From positions 910,474 to 974,473 of the forward strand of contig JAJEKV010000025.1 of assembly GCA_021234155.1 (NCBI GenBank): DNA of 64,000 nt, read 5' to 3'. This stretch comes from Isoetes taiwanensis. Lineage: Eukaryota; Streptophyta; Lycopodiopsida; Isoetales; Isoetaceae. Shown piece by piece: positions 50,042-62,729 of this stretch. The notes under the pieces were generated by a model, which was not told the origin of the DNA, searched no databases, and worked only from the letters and a program-made list of their open reading frames with translations. Both the position numbers and the translations under genes were made by a program. The number at the start of each line of letters is the position of its first letter. Position 1 is the first letter of the stretch.

Positions 50042-53000
50042 CTAGCTTTCTTCAAAAGATTGAGGCTCGCAATTCGCAAATAGGTTCCATATAATTGTGC
50101 CGCTCACGTAGAAAAAGATTGATGGTGCAAATAATGCCAACTGTTACAGAAGGACGCTTCACGTTAATAAGCAGCACCCATGATAAAAAGTAAAGATTGG
50201 ATTAAAATTTATGACTCAGCGATCTTTTGTTTCTAAGCGATTTTTGACTAAGCGATCTTTTGTTTCTTTTGTGAACAGATCGCAGGGTCTGTTGTTAAAA
50301 CATATTATTCTAAAACTGCACTTACGCCCCAGGAATGTGATTGGTCATAAATATATCCACATAGAGCAATACCCAGAATGCCTGGCAATGCTCCAGCTGT
50401 GCTTGTAATACCCTGCACCATTTTGCAACATCATATACATATAGCAAATCTACTCCGATTTCACTTTAGAGCAGGAGAAGACTTACAAGAAGAACACCTG
50501 CATATTTTGGAGAAATATCTTGATGGCTGCAATATAGTCCTGTAAGTTTTAAGAGTTAAATAATTATTCAACAACAACAGTAATAGCTGCCAGAATGTTA
50601 TCTAGCAAAAATGCATGAGCAGGATGTTTAATATGAGAGACAGGATTTTACATTCCTGAGAGGCAGCAGATGATAGCCTACATGTGTTTGCCCATGGCTT
50701 ATTGATCTGATGCAAAAAGTTGGAAAAGCACGTAGGCAAGCTGCTGGTCATCTTCAGCTTGAAGTTAATAAGGTTGATGCATTTAACGCCTTCTAATTTA
50801 TCTCTACTGAATGTATGTTTTACTCTTTTATGCTCGCCAATTTTACCTGACAAACCGAAACTGGAGAGACCAATACCACTGGTAAGAATAAGGATAGTGA
50901 CTGTAGGAGATATATTTATATCCAAGGCAGCAATTGTCAAACAAATTGATGGTGAAATGAAAGCTACACTTTGGCACAACTTCCTAACCTGGAAAAATAG
51001 CAACATGAACCAGTTCCACTAAAAGAAAATTTATTAGAATAAACAATCAAAATTTATGCTGCACCTACTATGGTGATTTCGACTCCAGAAGATATTAAGC
51101 TATCCGCGAATGGTGCTGCAATGGATGAGACCAGCACGGATGCCAAAGGAGGGAAAATGGAGACCTGGATTGCAACCCATGAAATCATATCAGTTTTAAA
51201 TATACAGGAGGGGAACAAGAAGTCGTTAACAGAGGTGGCAAGTCTAATATACCAGTGCCGCATCCGTTAAGTTGAACTTTAGAGCATCACTGGAAAAAGC
51301 AATTTGTTGGAAATGATAGAATATTAATGTACAATCCTTGAACTGCAGATATGATAAGAGGGTGCTCTAAAAATCTATTTAAGACATCTACCAAACTCCA
51401 AAACACCAAAAGCATAAACCTTTCTAAAATCAGACGAGAAAATAGACCTAAGATAGGTTGGAAGCCAAGAAAGAAGTGTGTAATGCCCCCAGTTTCCACA
51501 GAAGTGAGCATATGTCATAGCCCATACAGCTGGGGTTCTGGACATCCCTTTCCACGGAATTTTCTGCATCAAGATTGCTTTATCAGTTTCCAAACGAGAT
51601 ATGACATACACGATTTGTTATCAGGAAATTGCAATAGCAAGATACTTCTCGGGACAGTTCAGAAAACGTATAGAAAGAATTATTTCAGCCATACTTCTTA
51701 GAAACGTCCCATTACCTTATTATCACAAAGAAGACATGTAATGTTTTACTATTCATCAATGTAAACTATGCATAAGTATGTACATGCTGGCAAGAAAATC
51801 TTCGCTGACATATACATTTTCAGAAGCCTTCTTAGTTGTGTTTTGCCTTTGCTTCTGATCCATATCGTCTGATTTCAATGCTGCTTCTCCTGAGAACATC
51901 AATTAGATAATATAAGGATTAAAGATATGAGTTCTTGTGCGTGGCTTATACTCATTTTCTGGGTGAAGAACAAAAGGAAGCATATTTATATTCTTATTTG
52001 AACAGACTATCCCTTTGTCCAAAGAAAACTTTTTTGAAATTAGCCTCTTTAGCTTACAAAGCAATTATAAAAGACTTGAGACTGTAGAATGCTAATGAAC
52101 CGACTTTTGTTAAAATTCGAATGACAAACAGACATTACTGCACTATTGACATTTATGTCAGGGTAGAATGAAGTACACGGCTAACATCTTTCTTTCTTTT
52201 ATAACTTACTTTCTTGATTAAAAAAATCAAAACCCCCATTCTTATCGGCAAATCTGAAACCCAAGCACCTGCAATACATCAGAAAGTTCAGTGCATTATT
52301 TCCTTTACATAAAGGGAATAGGATGGGTGGAGAACATTAAGCATGGTTTGCCAAAAGTTGGAACAACGATCTCTAATGCTGGCTGGCTCATCATTTATTT
52401 ACTGTTTTACATGGATGCATTGCCCATAGCGTTAACCTAGCGGAAGACTTTCGAGAAAAGCTGATAACTTGTTTACCACCTATGCAAGAACGTGATCAAT
52501 AGACATCTCTTTTCCCCCCTCTTGAAGTGCGAAAAGTGGACAAACCGAAATACATTTTGACCAAGCCCATTTGTTCACAGCTCTTGGAAGCGAATAAAGG
52601 GAGCAATGATAAGTTTTGCGCACAAATGCACTTTAAAAATGGAAATAGCAAGTATATATGGATATCCTGTACAGGTGTACAGGAATATAGTACCTGATAG
52701 AGAAGCTGCCTCTTGACAGGAACGTTCTAAGGATTAACATGCTTGATTAACTTTGATATTACAACTCATTTCTTAATGCTTTAACATGGCAATAACATGG
52801 ATGCAAATAATTATAGACAATAAAGGATGAGTCCTCCTACCATAGTACCCCAATTGAACCAAATATGTAGAATACTGATTCCCATCCATATTTCTCAATG
52901 CAACCTGGGGCTATGAGCAGCCTAGAGACACGGGAAAAAATTACGAGTCAACAAAATCATGGCAAAAAAAAAAAGACTACCATGCTGCTTCATATTAGGA

Positions 53001-55272
53001 CTTGTCTTATTTTATTCTGCACGTTTAACTTTCTCTTGATGTTTGCAATGTCAGTATGAAAAATAAACATAGAATGTACCCTAAAATGCTGCCGACATTT
53101 AGACCGCCAAATACCAGCGAGACAGCCCTGGATCGTTCTTCTATTGGGATTGTCCTGAATTATAGAGAACATATTATTTGGGGATTTCAGGTACTTAAAC
53201 AAGACCTTAAGAATAACTACTGAGCAAATTCTCAAAGATCGCCCAATTCATTATTCAGTGATACATTATGTTCAGCACATGCCACGCAATGGCAACAACA
53301 ATGCCTCTTATGTAAAACGATGAGGTCGCTGAAAGTTATCTTTACCTTGCAACAAGATCTGTAGCAGCTGATGGTGATACGCCCTCGCCAAGTCCAACCT
53401 GCAGTTGTCAGTAAGTTATGAATTTTATATTACGATTCATTCACAATTCCAGTCTACGTTTCAAATATAGTGCATGTTTTAAGTGGCCTGCATGCATGGT
53501 CAGCTATTGCAGTCTTAGACAGGTTATACATTCTCTTACACATTATGGTCAGGGGATGATCGAGACTATCAAAAACTCATGGGAACTGCTAGACTGCAGT
53601 CTAAGACAAATTATATCTTCGGTTACACGTTATAATCAGGACAGGATTGAAATTACCAAAACTTCATGCAATCCATTTCTATTATGGCAAGCTAAAGACA
53701 ATAACTAGATAAACAATCGAACCAGAAGTCGACAGGCTAGAATTCCAGGTAACGCTGCAGATGCATATGGAATGGCTGCAGTTGCTAATGACCAGACAAG
53801 AACTCCAATGCATAGCACGTTCCTGCAATTCATCACCAGGTTAGTCCAGTCAATGGAAGCAACAAGGGTAATTGGCAATAAGTGGCAAATTATAAATATC
53901 AAAAAGCAAAAGGAAAGCGTTGGAATTATTTAAGAAAGACCATGGCCCTGGGGCAAATTATGACAAACAGATGTGTTAATAGAGTTTCCATCCTACTTAA
54001 AAGCTCTACAGTATGAGCATGCTTCACGTAGCGAATCAATAAGACCTTTTTTCTTAGAACCAGTATGATGCATGTTTGATTGTTACTCCTTTTAGCTTGG
54101 TAGAGTGGTGGTAATTATGACAGCTTGGTTATGTTCCACAGATTACTGATATTAGATAATTTGGCAATAAGTGTTCCTGGAGATTTAAAACATCGTAAAA
54201 TTGCCTTTGAAGGGACATAACATTGAGAGTAAAGAGAGAAGTCATCATTTTCCATCTCACGTTAGATGAAATATCTCCTGCCATGTTTAGTGAGCTAGTA
54301 ACATTCTTGGCAAAAATTATGCCTAAGAGTGGTTTATTTGGCTAATATTTAGACTTTCATGGTAATTATCACCAATAACTGAAGTACTCTGTACTTTCTA
54401 TCTTCGCAAGACTAGATTTGACAATACCTACTTGCCAGTGAACTGTTTTGCAAGCCATCCTCCTGGCAACTGGCTTACTGCATAACCCCAGAAGAATGAA
54501 GATTGGACCAATCCTGCTGTTGTTGCATCCCATCCAAACTGGTGTGACATAGGAATGATGGCAACACTCATGTTCACCTGCTTACACGTAAAAGACCTTG
54601 TTTAGTAAACAGGTGCTGACGAACTGAGCCAATAACTTGTTTTAACTAAGAAATTCCTATAGATATAACTACTTATACAGTTTGAATAGTTGTACAGATT
54701 AGCTGATTATTATGCATATCAATAGAATATTAACCTTGTCCATATTGCATATAACGAAAGCAAGAGAGGTTGCCAATATCATCTTGTATCTCTCCGGAAA
54801 TAGCTCCTGATCAACCTGTGAGTGGTTATCGTGTTTGACTATTGGACCTGCCAAAACAGCGTATAAGTTCCAGGACTATTAAACACGTAGAATAATGGAG
54901 TTTGATTCTTGTGAAAAAATTCTCAACAATGATAATCTGATATTGTCTTGCGTTGAAGCTAAGGCAGGTGAGATTAAACTCATCAGGAACAAAGGCGCTG
55001 ATAGTCTAACTTTATTGACATAATTTCTTAAGCTGGGCACTCAAGAAATCAAGCTGACCTGAGACATCATTTTTCTTTCTTTCTTCAATAGTAGCTTCCG
55101 ATATCTGGGCTCTGAAGACTCTGCCTTTAGCCCGTAGTATCCATTTGAATTTGCATTCAAATATGTGGTGGCGGTGGCACAATTTGGAATGAAAACTGAC
55201 ATGGAAGGTTTTTGGTTGAGGTGGGTTGGAAACGAGGAAGCCCAATTGGCCTCCAAGGCCATTGATGGGCAT
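50042..55272 (-). CDS. PHT4: PHT4;1-like plastid anion (phosphate) transporter, SLC17/MFS family (16 exons)
   Basis: The encoded protein belongs to the plant PHT4/ANTR branch of the major facilitator superfamily; PHT4;1 is a thylakoid phosphate carrier. Exon 1 (55059-55272) begins at ATG 55,272 and gives a basic, Ser/Arg-rich, acid-poor leader typical of a chloroplast transit peptide. Later exons: 54735-54847 (PERYKMILATSLAFVICNMDK), 54432-54577 (VNMSVAIIPMSHQFGW), 53723-53822, 53346-53398 (GEGVSPSAATDLVAR), 53079-53154 (PIEERSRAVSLVFGG), 52841-52921, 52210-52268, ~51780-51894 (hydrophilic loop), ~51447-51560 (AVWAMTYAHFCGNWGHYTLL), ~51250-51290, ~51073-51215, ~50846-50996, 50487-50538 (YCSHQDISPKYAG), ~50327-50416, and 50042-50142 ending at TAG 50,042. 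Phases agree across the exons checked and no internal stop was seen. The closest recalled subfamily is PHT4;1 (ANTR1) rather than PHT4;4. Exact paralogue assignment needs a tree. Confidence 0.92.
53509..53668. repeat. Direct duplication inside a PHT4 intron
   Basis: Two diverged ~73-bp copies (53,509-53,582 and 53,596-53,668) sharing GCAGTCT.AGAC, TTACAC.TTAT and AAAACT.CATG. Non-coding. Confidence 0.7.
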
Positions 55273-56517
55273 TTTGAAGATTGATCAGTAGATGCGCTGC
55301 TACAAGATTTTCAGTTCCGTTTAAATGGGCTCCTCAAGGCCATGGTTTGGCCACGTCCCTCAGTTCCTGGTCATGGAATATCTTTTTATTCAGTTCTCTT
55401 TCTCCACGTCGGATCCACGTATTGTTAGTTACACACCGCACATTCTGTAGCCACCTAGCCCTGCCATACACGTCAAGGAAAGTTGATCATCGTTCTTCTT
55501 TATGCTCCAATGGTGGACTGCCATGTGGCAACCATTCTATCCCAGAATGACAAATCGCAACACCATTCTGTCACGACCGGTTGGATCCAGTTATCTGCAC
55601 ACCTGAAGCATCGCCATAGCTGAATCTGCAAGAGCCATCGCAAGAAAGCTTGAAATCAGCAGGATTTTCATCCAGCAGGCAAGTCAAAATACAAGAAACC
55701 ATTGCAAGAGCTTGAAATCCCCAAAATCGCAAGAGCTTGAAATCTGCAAGAGCCTAAAACCTTAGCATCTCTGGATCATCTAAGCTTGAAATCTGAAGCA
55801 TATAGCCAGATTTGAAGCTCAAAATCTGAAGCGTATAAAGCCGGATCTTTCCTTGACGTTGTGGAGTGGGAATAGGGAGCCCCTATTCCCATTCCACATA
55901 ACGTAAAAACCACAAAAATATCTCCTATTTGGTTCCACATAATGGAAAAGTTCGGTCATATTACATCCCGGACATGTCAATTCATGCCTCCGCCTAAGGT
56001 GTCGGCATGGTTCTTAGTGGACGATAAAAATCATTCTTTCTAACTTTCTTTCTTTATACGAAATGGCCAATCTCTGCCATTTCACAACATTAAGGAGAGC
56101 AGGAGTTTTGGCTATGGCGATGCTACAAGGTAAATGGATGCGCGATGTGACGTCCCCTTACTCCATACGATGCCCCGATCGTCTAGAATTGGGAGGCCTC
56201 GGGGTCGAACTAAGCTGGGAAGCATAAATATAAGCACAAGCAACATGCGCATATCAACATGCGCATAGATATATTCTTCATAAACAGTGGAGATCCCACC
56301 CCAAGCTCTGACTCAGTATGGTATGACTGATGGTCTGGGCCACAAGATGATAACAGACGAAATATTTTACAGAAAGACCAGAACAAGTCGGGTCTCGACT
56401 GTAGCCTGCCAGAGATGTAACCATAAGGCTGCTCCATGGTTTCATCTTCCTCGGTCCAATGAGGCAGGAAGGCTATTCCTTCTAAAAGATATTTTGTCAG
56501 TGCAGGCAGCTAGAGAG
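55273..56517. other. PHT4 upstream region and left flank of the Copia element
   Basis: The first few hundred bases should hold the PHT4 promoter. Further left-to-right, 55,600-55,830 has irregular repeats of GCTTGAAATC and GCAAGAGC-like words. A short inverted pair (GGGAATAGG / CCTATTCCC) lies at 55,868-55,891. From about 56,100 the sequence may be part of an older repeat into which the Copia element inserted. No gene is recognised. Confidence 0.5.
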
Positions 56518-57228
56518 TGTTAGATTTCCAAGCTTGAACTTGCAACCTTGCAATTTATGCCTAGCACAACAAGTCAATAATTTAAGAGACAATAGCTTAG
56601 ATTCACTAGAATTGTGTTTTACAAAACCTTCAACCTTGGGAGCCAAGATTTGGTCACTTATCCCAAGCTTGTTTTATCAAGAGAAATCAAGTATTCAACT
56701 CCTTGAATTTCCTAGCCAAATATCAAATAAAAACTTTTTCTAGAAAACAATGGTTATTAAACCATTGAGTTATTTTCGATCAACACTGTAGCAATCTATT
56801 ATAGCTACGGTATTGACCATAATACTGTAGTACAGTTGACCTTCACTTCCCAGCTTCAAAACGACACACAGATCATACCTCCATTCCCGAATCAAATGCA
56901 TTCTGTATCTGCTTCGATCTTCTATACATCTTCTCTGACGGTTTAGGAATGGATCATCCCGGAATTCGACTGCTAATCTTAGATATTCGTCCAGCACTAA
57001 TATCCCACATGCTTAGACGCTAAAATTAGCCTTTTCAACCATTGCCGAAAACAACAATAGACAACTTAATATTTAATATGTAAATAACAAGAGTTCCCCT
57101 AGGTTTTTGAAGACCTACATCTTTGACAATTCCAGAATACCTTGTATCTCAGCTTTGAAAATAGTTAGAACTTAGTCACAACCTACTTGAAGTTCTCATC
57201 AACTATAAGCTTACCAATAAAATTAACA
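56518..57228 (-). repeat. Copia 3' LTR
   Basis: 711 bp, matching 62,730-63,421. Compared with the partner it keeps ~15 bp near 57,190 and ~7 bp near 57,078 that the other LTR lacks. Starts TG and ends CA on the plus strand. Confidence 0.95.
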
Positions 57229-57240
57229 CTCCTCCTTCAG
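57229..57240 (-). promoter_or_regulatory. Polypurine tract of the Copia element
   Basis: The minus strand reads CTGAAGGAGGAG directly upstream of the 3' LTR, the position used to prime plus-strand DNA synthesis. Confidence 0.85.
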
Positions 57241-57244
57241 CTTA

Positions 57245-57735
57245 CTAATTGATGACATTAAGATCCCCTTTGAACAGATTGAATTTGTTTTCTGCAAGAG
57301 CTTTAGTAAAAATGTCAGCAGTCTGTTTGGCTCTCATTTGGATATATTTTTTGTCTGCTAGATCTCTGATAAAATGAATGTTGAGCTCTATATGTTTAGT
57401 TCTTTTGTGCTCAACTGGATTCTTGACTATGGCAATGCAACTTTGACTGTCTGTCATAATTTCAATGGCTTCAAGTTGTAAACAATTTAACTCCTCCAAT
57501 AATCTTCTCAACCAGGTGATCTCCTTGGCTACTAAGGAAGCTGCTACATACTCAGCTTCAGCTGAACTCATTGCTATAGCTGATTGTTTTTTACACTTCC
57601 AATTTATAACTCCACCACCTAAAAATATTGCATAGCCAGAAGTTGATTTCCTACATTCTAAATCCCCACCCCAGTCTACATCACTATATACCAGTAATTT
57701 TAGATTGTCAGTAGAATAACAAATCCCATGGTTTT
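57245..57735 (-). pseudogene. Copia pol, RNase H segment
   Basis: Open frame with the Copia-type RNase H signatures: 'YSDVDWGGDLECRKSTSGY', 'SSAEAEY' and 'DSQSCIAIVKNP'. It ends with a stop at 57,245, next to the polypurine tract. The LINE insertion at 57,736-58,060 cuts it off from the upstream reverse transcriptase; the first residues of the open frame belong to that insertion. Confidence 0.9.
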
Positions 57736-58060
57736 TTTTTTTTTTGAAGAACTGTGTCAGCAATATATTAAAAGAATGGTAATGTTACAAAGCAAGTGAG
57801 GAGGAAGGAGAACTGCCCCAAAGAGACAGTGATACCTCGACACTCCACAACAACTGCAACTCTACTGCTGTACAAACTGGCCATCACCATCTACCACACC
57901 CAAGAAGTCCCGCCAAATGGAAAACTTCCGCTCTACTAATCCCGGGAACACCAAAAAGCTTTGAAATAGCTTGTACCTGAGTCGAGGAATCAGAGAGGCT
58001 GCAGGCTGCTGAATCCCCTGAAAGATCCACAACCGCCGCCGCTTCCAAATCAACCACACC
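57736..58060 (-). mobile_element. 5'-truncated LINE 3' end with poly-A, inserted in Copia pol
   Basis: On the minus strand this ~325-bp segment begins with coding-like sequence 'WLIWKRRRLWIF', typical of the C-terminal end of L1-type plant LINE open reading frames. A 3' untranslated region and an A run follow, adjoining the second target copy. The 13-bp target duplication ATCCCATGGTTTT (plus strand) is present at 57,723-57,735 and 58,061-58,073. Truncation at the 5' end and a poly-A tail are hallmarks of target-primed reverse transcription. Confidence 0.85.
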
Positions 58061-58740
58061 ATCCCATGGTTTTGAGTACCCTTCAGATACCTAAGAATTT
58101 GTTTTCCAGCTTCCCAATGTTCTTTTGTGGGATTGTGACACCTTCTACGTACAATATTTACTGCATATGCTATATCAGGCCTTGTACTGTTTGCTAAATA
58201 TAGCAAACAACCAACCAGAGCTCTATAAGGTACATGTTCCATGGCAGCAATCTCCTCCTCAGTCTGAACTTGGTTATCAGTTAACCTGTGACCTGGCAAC
58301 ATTGGGATTTTGACAGGATTTGCATTTTCCATGCTGAATCTTTTTAGCATGTTTTCAACATGCTTGCATTGGTTTAACTTCAACACCTTCTCCTTTCTGT
58401 TTCTGATCACATCTATCCCTAGAAATTTTTTTAATTCCCCAAGGTCTGTCATTTGAAACCGAGATCTCAATATTTTTTTGCATTCATTGAGAATATTTAA
58501 GGAATTTGCAATCATAATGCAATCATCCACATAAAGTGCAATGATGTAAAACTCTTCTCCAATTTGAAATCTATATAAGTTGCCATCATTTCTGAATTTC
58601 TCAAAACCATGTTCTCTCAAGAAATGGTCCATGCATAGATACCACTCTCTTGGGGATTGTTTCAAACCATACACAGCCCTCTTTAATTTCCACACATTCT
58701 GGCCCCTGCAACATTCCGCTATGCGCAGACATCTTGCATA
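58061..58740 (-). pseudogene. Copia pol, central and C-terminal reverse transcriptase
   Basis: Contains 'WKLKRAVYGLKQSPREWY', the catalytic YVDD box (58,522-58,533), 'DLGELKKFLGIDV' and 'YRALVGCLLYLANSTRPDI', ending in 'ILRYLKGTQ'. The LINE insertion breaks the frame at its C-terminal side, and the other LINE fragment separates it from the RT N-terminus. Confidence 0.9.
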
Positions 58741-58744
58741 TTTC

Positions 58745-59565
58745 CACAAGGTCACCAACATGGATGCACAATGTCTTCCCCCGAGGGCTTTGTTATTGGC
58801 ACAAGAGCCACAACGACTGAAGAGGGTATGGCAGGAGCACTGTCAGGGGTGGTTCGCAACGTGGTCTATAGACTACCAGCAGATTCTGGCTATGCCTGAT
58901 GCCCAGGGACAGGCTGCACACCTGAATGAGCGCTTTGCCACCACTCTGTGGGATGCAGCCACTCGTGCAAAGCCTAAAACAGAGCACTACCACACGCAAG
59001 TTAATCCAACACTGGAACGTGGCCCACACCAGTACTTGAAAGCGCATATATCTATGAAGAAACGGAGAGCTATTGCCTCCGTGAGGACGGGGTCCCATCA
59101 TCTCAGAATTGAAACAGTCATTTGGACTACGATGGAGGGCGAGAATCCCCAACATGAGAGAATATGCCGGTGTTGCCACATGCGACAATAGAGGATGAGC
59201 ACCATGCTCGCAAGAGTGTCCCGCATATACGCCGTATCCGGAAAGCAACACATGCTGATCTTAGATGCTCTGCGGCACCATTTGCATCAATTGTGGCATC
59301 GCCGATGGTTGCACGCCTCGCATCCTACATTTTGCAAGTCTCTACCGTCAGAGAATCCCTTACAGGACAAGGGATCTGAGAGCCTACTACCAGGGTTTTT
59401 CCTCCCATGTGGGGGTTTTTTCATTCCAGTAGTAGGGACACATTGTATAGTAGCATTTGTCTTTTTGGTGTGGTTTTATCTGCTTTGTGTACTGTATGTA
59501 CCGTCTCATAGGTCAAGTTTGGCCTCCGCGGACGTTAAAATATACTTCCTTCCTTCCATATTTTT
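58745..59565 (+). mobile_element. LINE C-terminal fragment inserted in Copia reverse transcriptase (opposite strand)
   Basis: Plus-strand frames give 'ASVRTGSHHLRIET', then 'ERICRCC', then, after a one-step frame change, 'IEDEHHA...IRRIR'. This resembles the zinc-finger-like region downstream of reverse transcriptase in non-LTR elements (LR.G.H.LriEtgrw...R.C..C....eDE.H....C). The reverse transcriptase itself is missing, so the copy is 5'-truncated. Both edges are approximate; short ATATTT-containing words at the two junctions may be remnants of a target duplication. Confidence 0.65.
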
Positions 59566-59574
59566 ACCAATCTC

Positions 59575-61847
59575 AAATCCTGGCGGTTGTTATATAAGCC
59601 TCCTCCTCAAGTGTGGCATTTAAGAAAGCGGTTTTCACATCCATGTGATGTAATTCTAAATTCAATGCATTTGCCATTGCCAAAAGAACTCTGATACTAG
59701 TGCATTTTACAATTGGAGAATATGTTTCCTCATAGTCTCTACCTTTCTTTTGAGTAAAGCCCTGTGCAACTAGTCTTGCTTTGTATTTTTTTGTGCCATC
59801 AGAACTTTCTTTGATCCTAAATACCCACTTGCTTCCAATAATATTTTTCCCTACATTTAATCTGACTAGATCATAAGTCCTAGTTTCCTCAAAGGACTTT
59901 AATTCATCTTTCATAGCATCTAGCCACTTGTTTTTATCTACACTTTCTTGAACCTCTTCAACACTTGATGGAATCAGTTCATCTTCAAGAATTGCCATAA
60001 TCTGCTCAAAACTTGGTTCCTTTTTCTTTTCAATTCTTCTGCTTCTTCCTTGTTCATTTCTGCCATATGGTATTTCTCCTAGCTTTGCTTCCTCAACTAG
60101 TTTTTCTGCTTGAGTTTTTCTCCTCTTAACAAGTACCTCCTCAGTCTTTTTATTTTCATCTATATTTTCTGCAACTGGTAATGTTGGCTCATCTACTTTC
60201 TCTGCATTTACTTTCTCAGCGTCTACATTAGTAGAACCAACCTCATTTATATTTTTTTCATTCTCATCAGTGTATAAATCTGGCTCAGTTCTGGAAACCT
60301 CATTTATATTTTCTCCATTCTCATCAGTGTCTATATCTGGTTCAATTCTGGTTACTAGTGGAGTTTGCTCTTTTATTTCAACCCCCTTTTTATATCTATC
60401 CTTATAGACAATCTTCTCGTTGAAAATAACGTCTCTACTGATAACAATAGTTTGCTTTTCTGGAATTAGAACCCTGTACCCTTTAGACACAGAGTCATAG
60501 CCAACAAGAAATCCAACTTCTGCCTTGTCATCTAATTTTTTTCTTAACTCTACTGGTTTATGAACAAAACACAAACAACCATACGATCTGAACCAATCAA
60601 AATCTAACTTTTCATGAGAATCCCAAAGTAAATTTGGTATCTTACCTTTGAGACTTGCAGAGGGTAGCATATTTTGAACTCGAACAGCAGTTCTCAGAGC
60701 TTCTTCCCATAGATTCCTTGGTAGTCCACTGTATTTTAACATTGCCCTCACTGCATCCATCACAGTTCTGTTTCTTCTCTCAGCCACTCCATTTTGCTGC
60801 GGACTGTGCCTGCAAGTCAACTGCCTTTTTATGCCATGAGCAATGCAAAAAGTCCTGAATTTTTCAGATAAGTATTCTCCTCCTCTATCAGATCTTAAAC
60901 ATTTAACCTTTTTTCCAGTTTCCCTTTCCATTTCTGCAACAAACTGCTTGAATGCTTGTAATGCTTGAGACTCTCTTGTTAAACAGTAAACTTTACATTT
61001 TCTACTATAATCATCAATAAATGTGATGAAATATCTGTGATTAGTTCTGCTTCTTACATTCAGGGGAACACAGAGATCTGTATGAATAAGTTCTAGTACT
61101 TGGCTTGCTTTTGATTCTCTTTTTCTAAAAGGCAATCTGTTTAATTTTCCAACTGCACAACCTTCATATATTGGATCCTCTTCCTTTTCATCTTTCCAGT
61201 CTATGATACCAAGTTTGTGTAATGTTCTTAAATTATTGAAGTGAGAATGTGCCAATCTGTTGTGCCACAACTCCAGATTTATTTCTTGAATAAGATTTAT
61301 ATTGTTTGGTGCAAGTCTACTCATCTGGAAAAGATTCCCAACCCTTTTTGCTCGAAACTTTAACTTTTCATTCATGAACACATTACATTCTTTTGAGTCA
61401 AAATTGACTCGATAGCCTAAGTCAACAAGCTGACTCACAGAAATTAGATTTTTAATGATTACTGGCACACAAAGAACATCTTCAATATTTACAATATTTC
61501 CATCCAAGTCTTCAAGTTGCAACAATCCTTTGCCTTGTATTTCGGTTAGAGCTCCATTGCCAACTTGAATTTTTCTAGAGCTTGCTGTAGACAAATTTCT
61601 AAGCAACTCAGCTGATTTCACAACTGATCTTTCAGCTCCAGAGTCAACTACAAGATCAGTTTTGTCAGCACCATAATTTTCATGAACAATAGCAAAAGTA
61701 TTGGTTACCTCTTCATCATTACCAATATCAGCTTTGTCCTTTTCAACAACTTCTTGAGCCAAGTATGTCCTCTCCATACTTCTGCCTCGACCCCTGCCAG
61801 AACTTCCTCCCCTTTCTTTTCCTCTCCCAAAGTTCTTTGGAGTAGGA
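59575..61847 (-). pseudogene. Copia pol, protease-integrase-RT N-terminus
   Basis: The long open frame (Met at 61,777; homology starts ~70 bp earlier) holds the aspartic protease site DSGA, the GAG-pre-integrase segment ('ELWHNRLAHSHFNNL'), and the integrase core ('HTDLC', 'FIDDYSRK', 'LRSDRGGEYLS', 'HSPQQNGVAERRNRT'). The reverse transcriptase start ('KWLDAMKDELKSFEETRTY', 'GSKWVFRIK', 'KARLVAQGFTQ', 'MDVKTAFLNA') follows. A small indel near 59,598 throws the frame into a stop just after 'EEEAYI', although the neighbouring frame still matches. The integrase appears complete. Confidence 0.93.
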
Positions 61848-62709
61848 CATTTAGCTCACATTTAGCTGCCATGTGTCCCCTTCCTCCACAAGTAAAACAA
61901 TTAAATTCTTTTTCTTTCTTCAGTTTAGGACACTCACTTTTGTAATGACCTTGTTCATGACAATAATAGCAAATAATATTTCCCTTCTTCTTAACAAATA
62001 GAACTTCAGGATTTTCTTGACTCTGCCTTAAAATTTTCTTTTGTTCCCATTCAGTTCTGAGAAGATTTTCAGCCTCTTCCTTTGATCTACATGTATTTCT
62101 AACAAACAGGGATAAGTTTTCATTCTCACTAATAGCCCTTGAAATCTGAAGGACTTGACTCCTTTCAGAAATAACTGTGCCTGCCCCTGCCAAATCTGCT
62201 ATCATATTATCAAATTTATTAAAGTATTCAGCCATGTCCTCATCTTCTCTAAGTTTCAAGTTTCTCAATTCATTCTCTAATAAATCCAACTGAGAAGATG
62301 TTTTTTCTTCATAGTGACTTAACGAAAACTTCCACATGTCCTTTGGACTAAGAGATCTAAGTTTCAATCTAATAGTAGGACTAACCTTACAGGAAATAAC
62401 CCCTTGTGCCTCCTTGATCTTTGCTTGCACAGACTTTCCTGTACTGCTACCAAGTGTAGTACCACCTGTACTTCCACTACCAGCACCAGCAGTTGAAGAT
62501 TGACCAGCTCCTCCTGCCACAGACCCTGTTGAAGCAGACCTGACCAAGCCACCAGTACTCACAGCCAAATTGCTTGTGGGATCCACCAGTTCCCATAAGT
62601 CTTCAACCTTCAAGATATGGATCATGGCATCCTTCCAAACTTGGAACCCAGGTCCACCCTTATAGACCTCTACCTGATTTAATAGACTAGCTTCAAACCT
62701 GCTAGACAT
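61848..62709 (-). pseudogene. Copia gag with two zinc knuckles
   Basis: The start is taken as the Met at 62,709, right after the primer-binding site, although the frame is open further upstream. It encodes a UBN2/Copia-type capsid ('FQVWKDAMIHILKVEDLW', 'DLLENELRNLKL', 'MAEYFNKFDNMIADLAGAG') followed by two CCHC motifs, 'CYYCHEQGHYKSEC' and 'CFTCGGRGHMAAKC'. Just after the second knuckle an 11-bp tandem duplication (61,848-61,869) shifts the frame. The open frame therefore runs on into an unrelated tail (to 61,705) instead of pol. Confidence 0.92.
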
Positions 62710-62716
62710 AACTGTA

Positions 62717-62728
62717 GCTCTGATACCA
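62717..62728 (-). promoter_or_regulatory. Primer-binding site (initiator Met tRNA)
   Basis: The minus strand reads TGGTATCAGAGC, one base from the 5' LTR end. This is the standard match to the 3' end of initiator methionine tRNA used by plant Copia elements. Confidence 0.95.
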
Positions 62729-62729
62729 C

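Noticed and set aside
56534-56997. Open frames in the LTRs (repeated at 62,746 and 62,982)
   Set aside because: They lie within both LTRs, are not in gag or pol, and show no domain.
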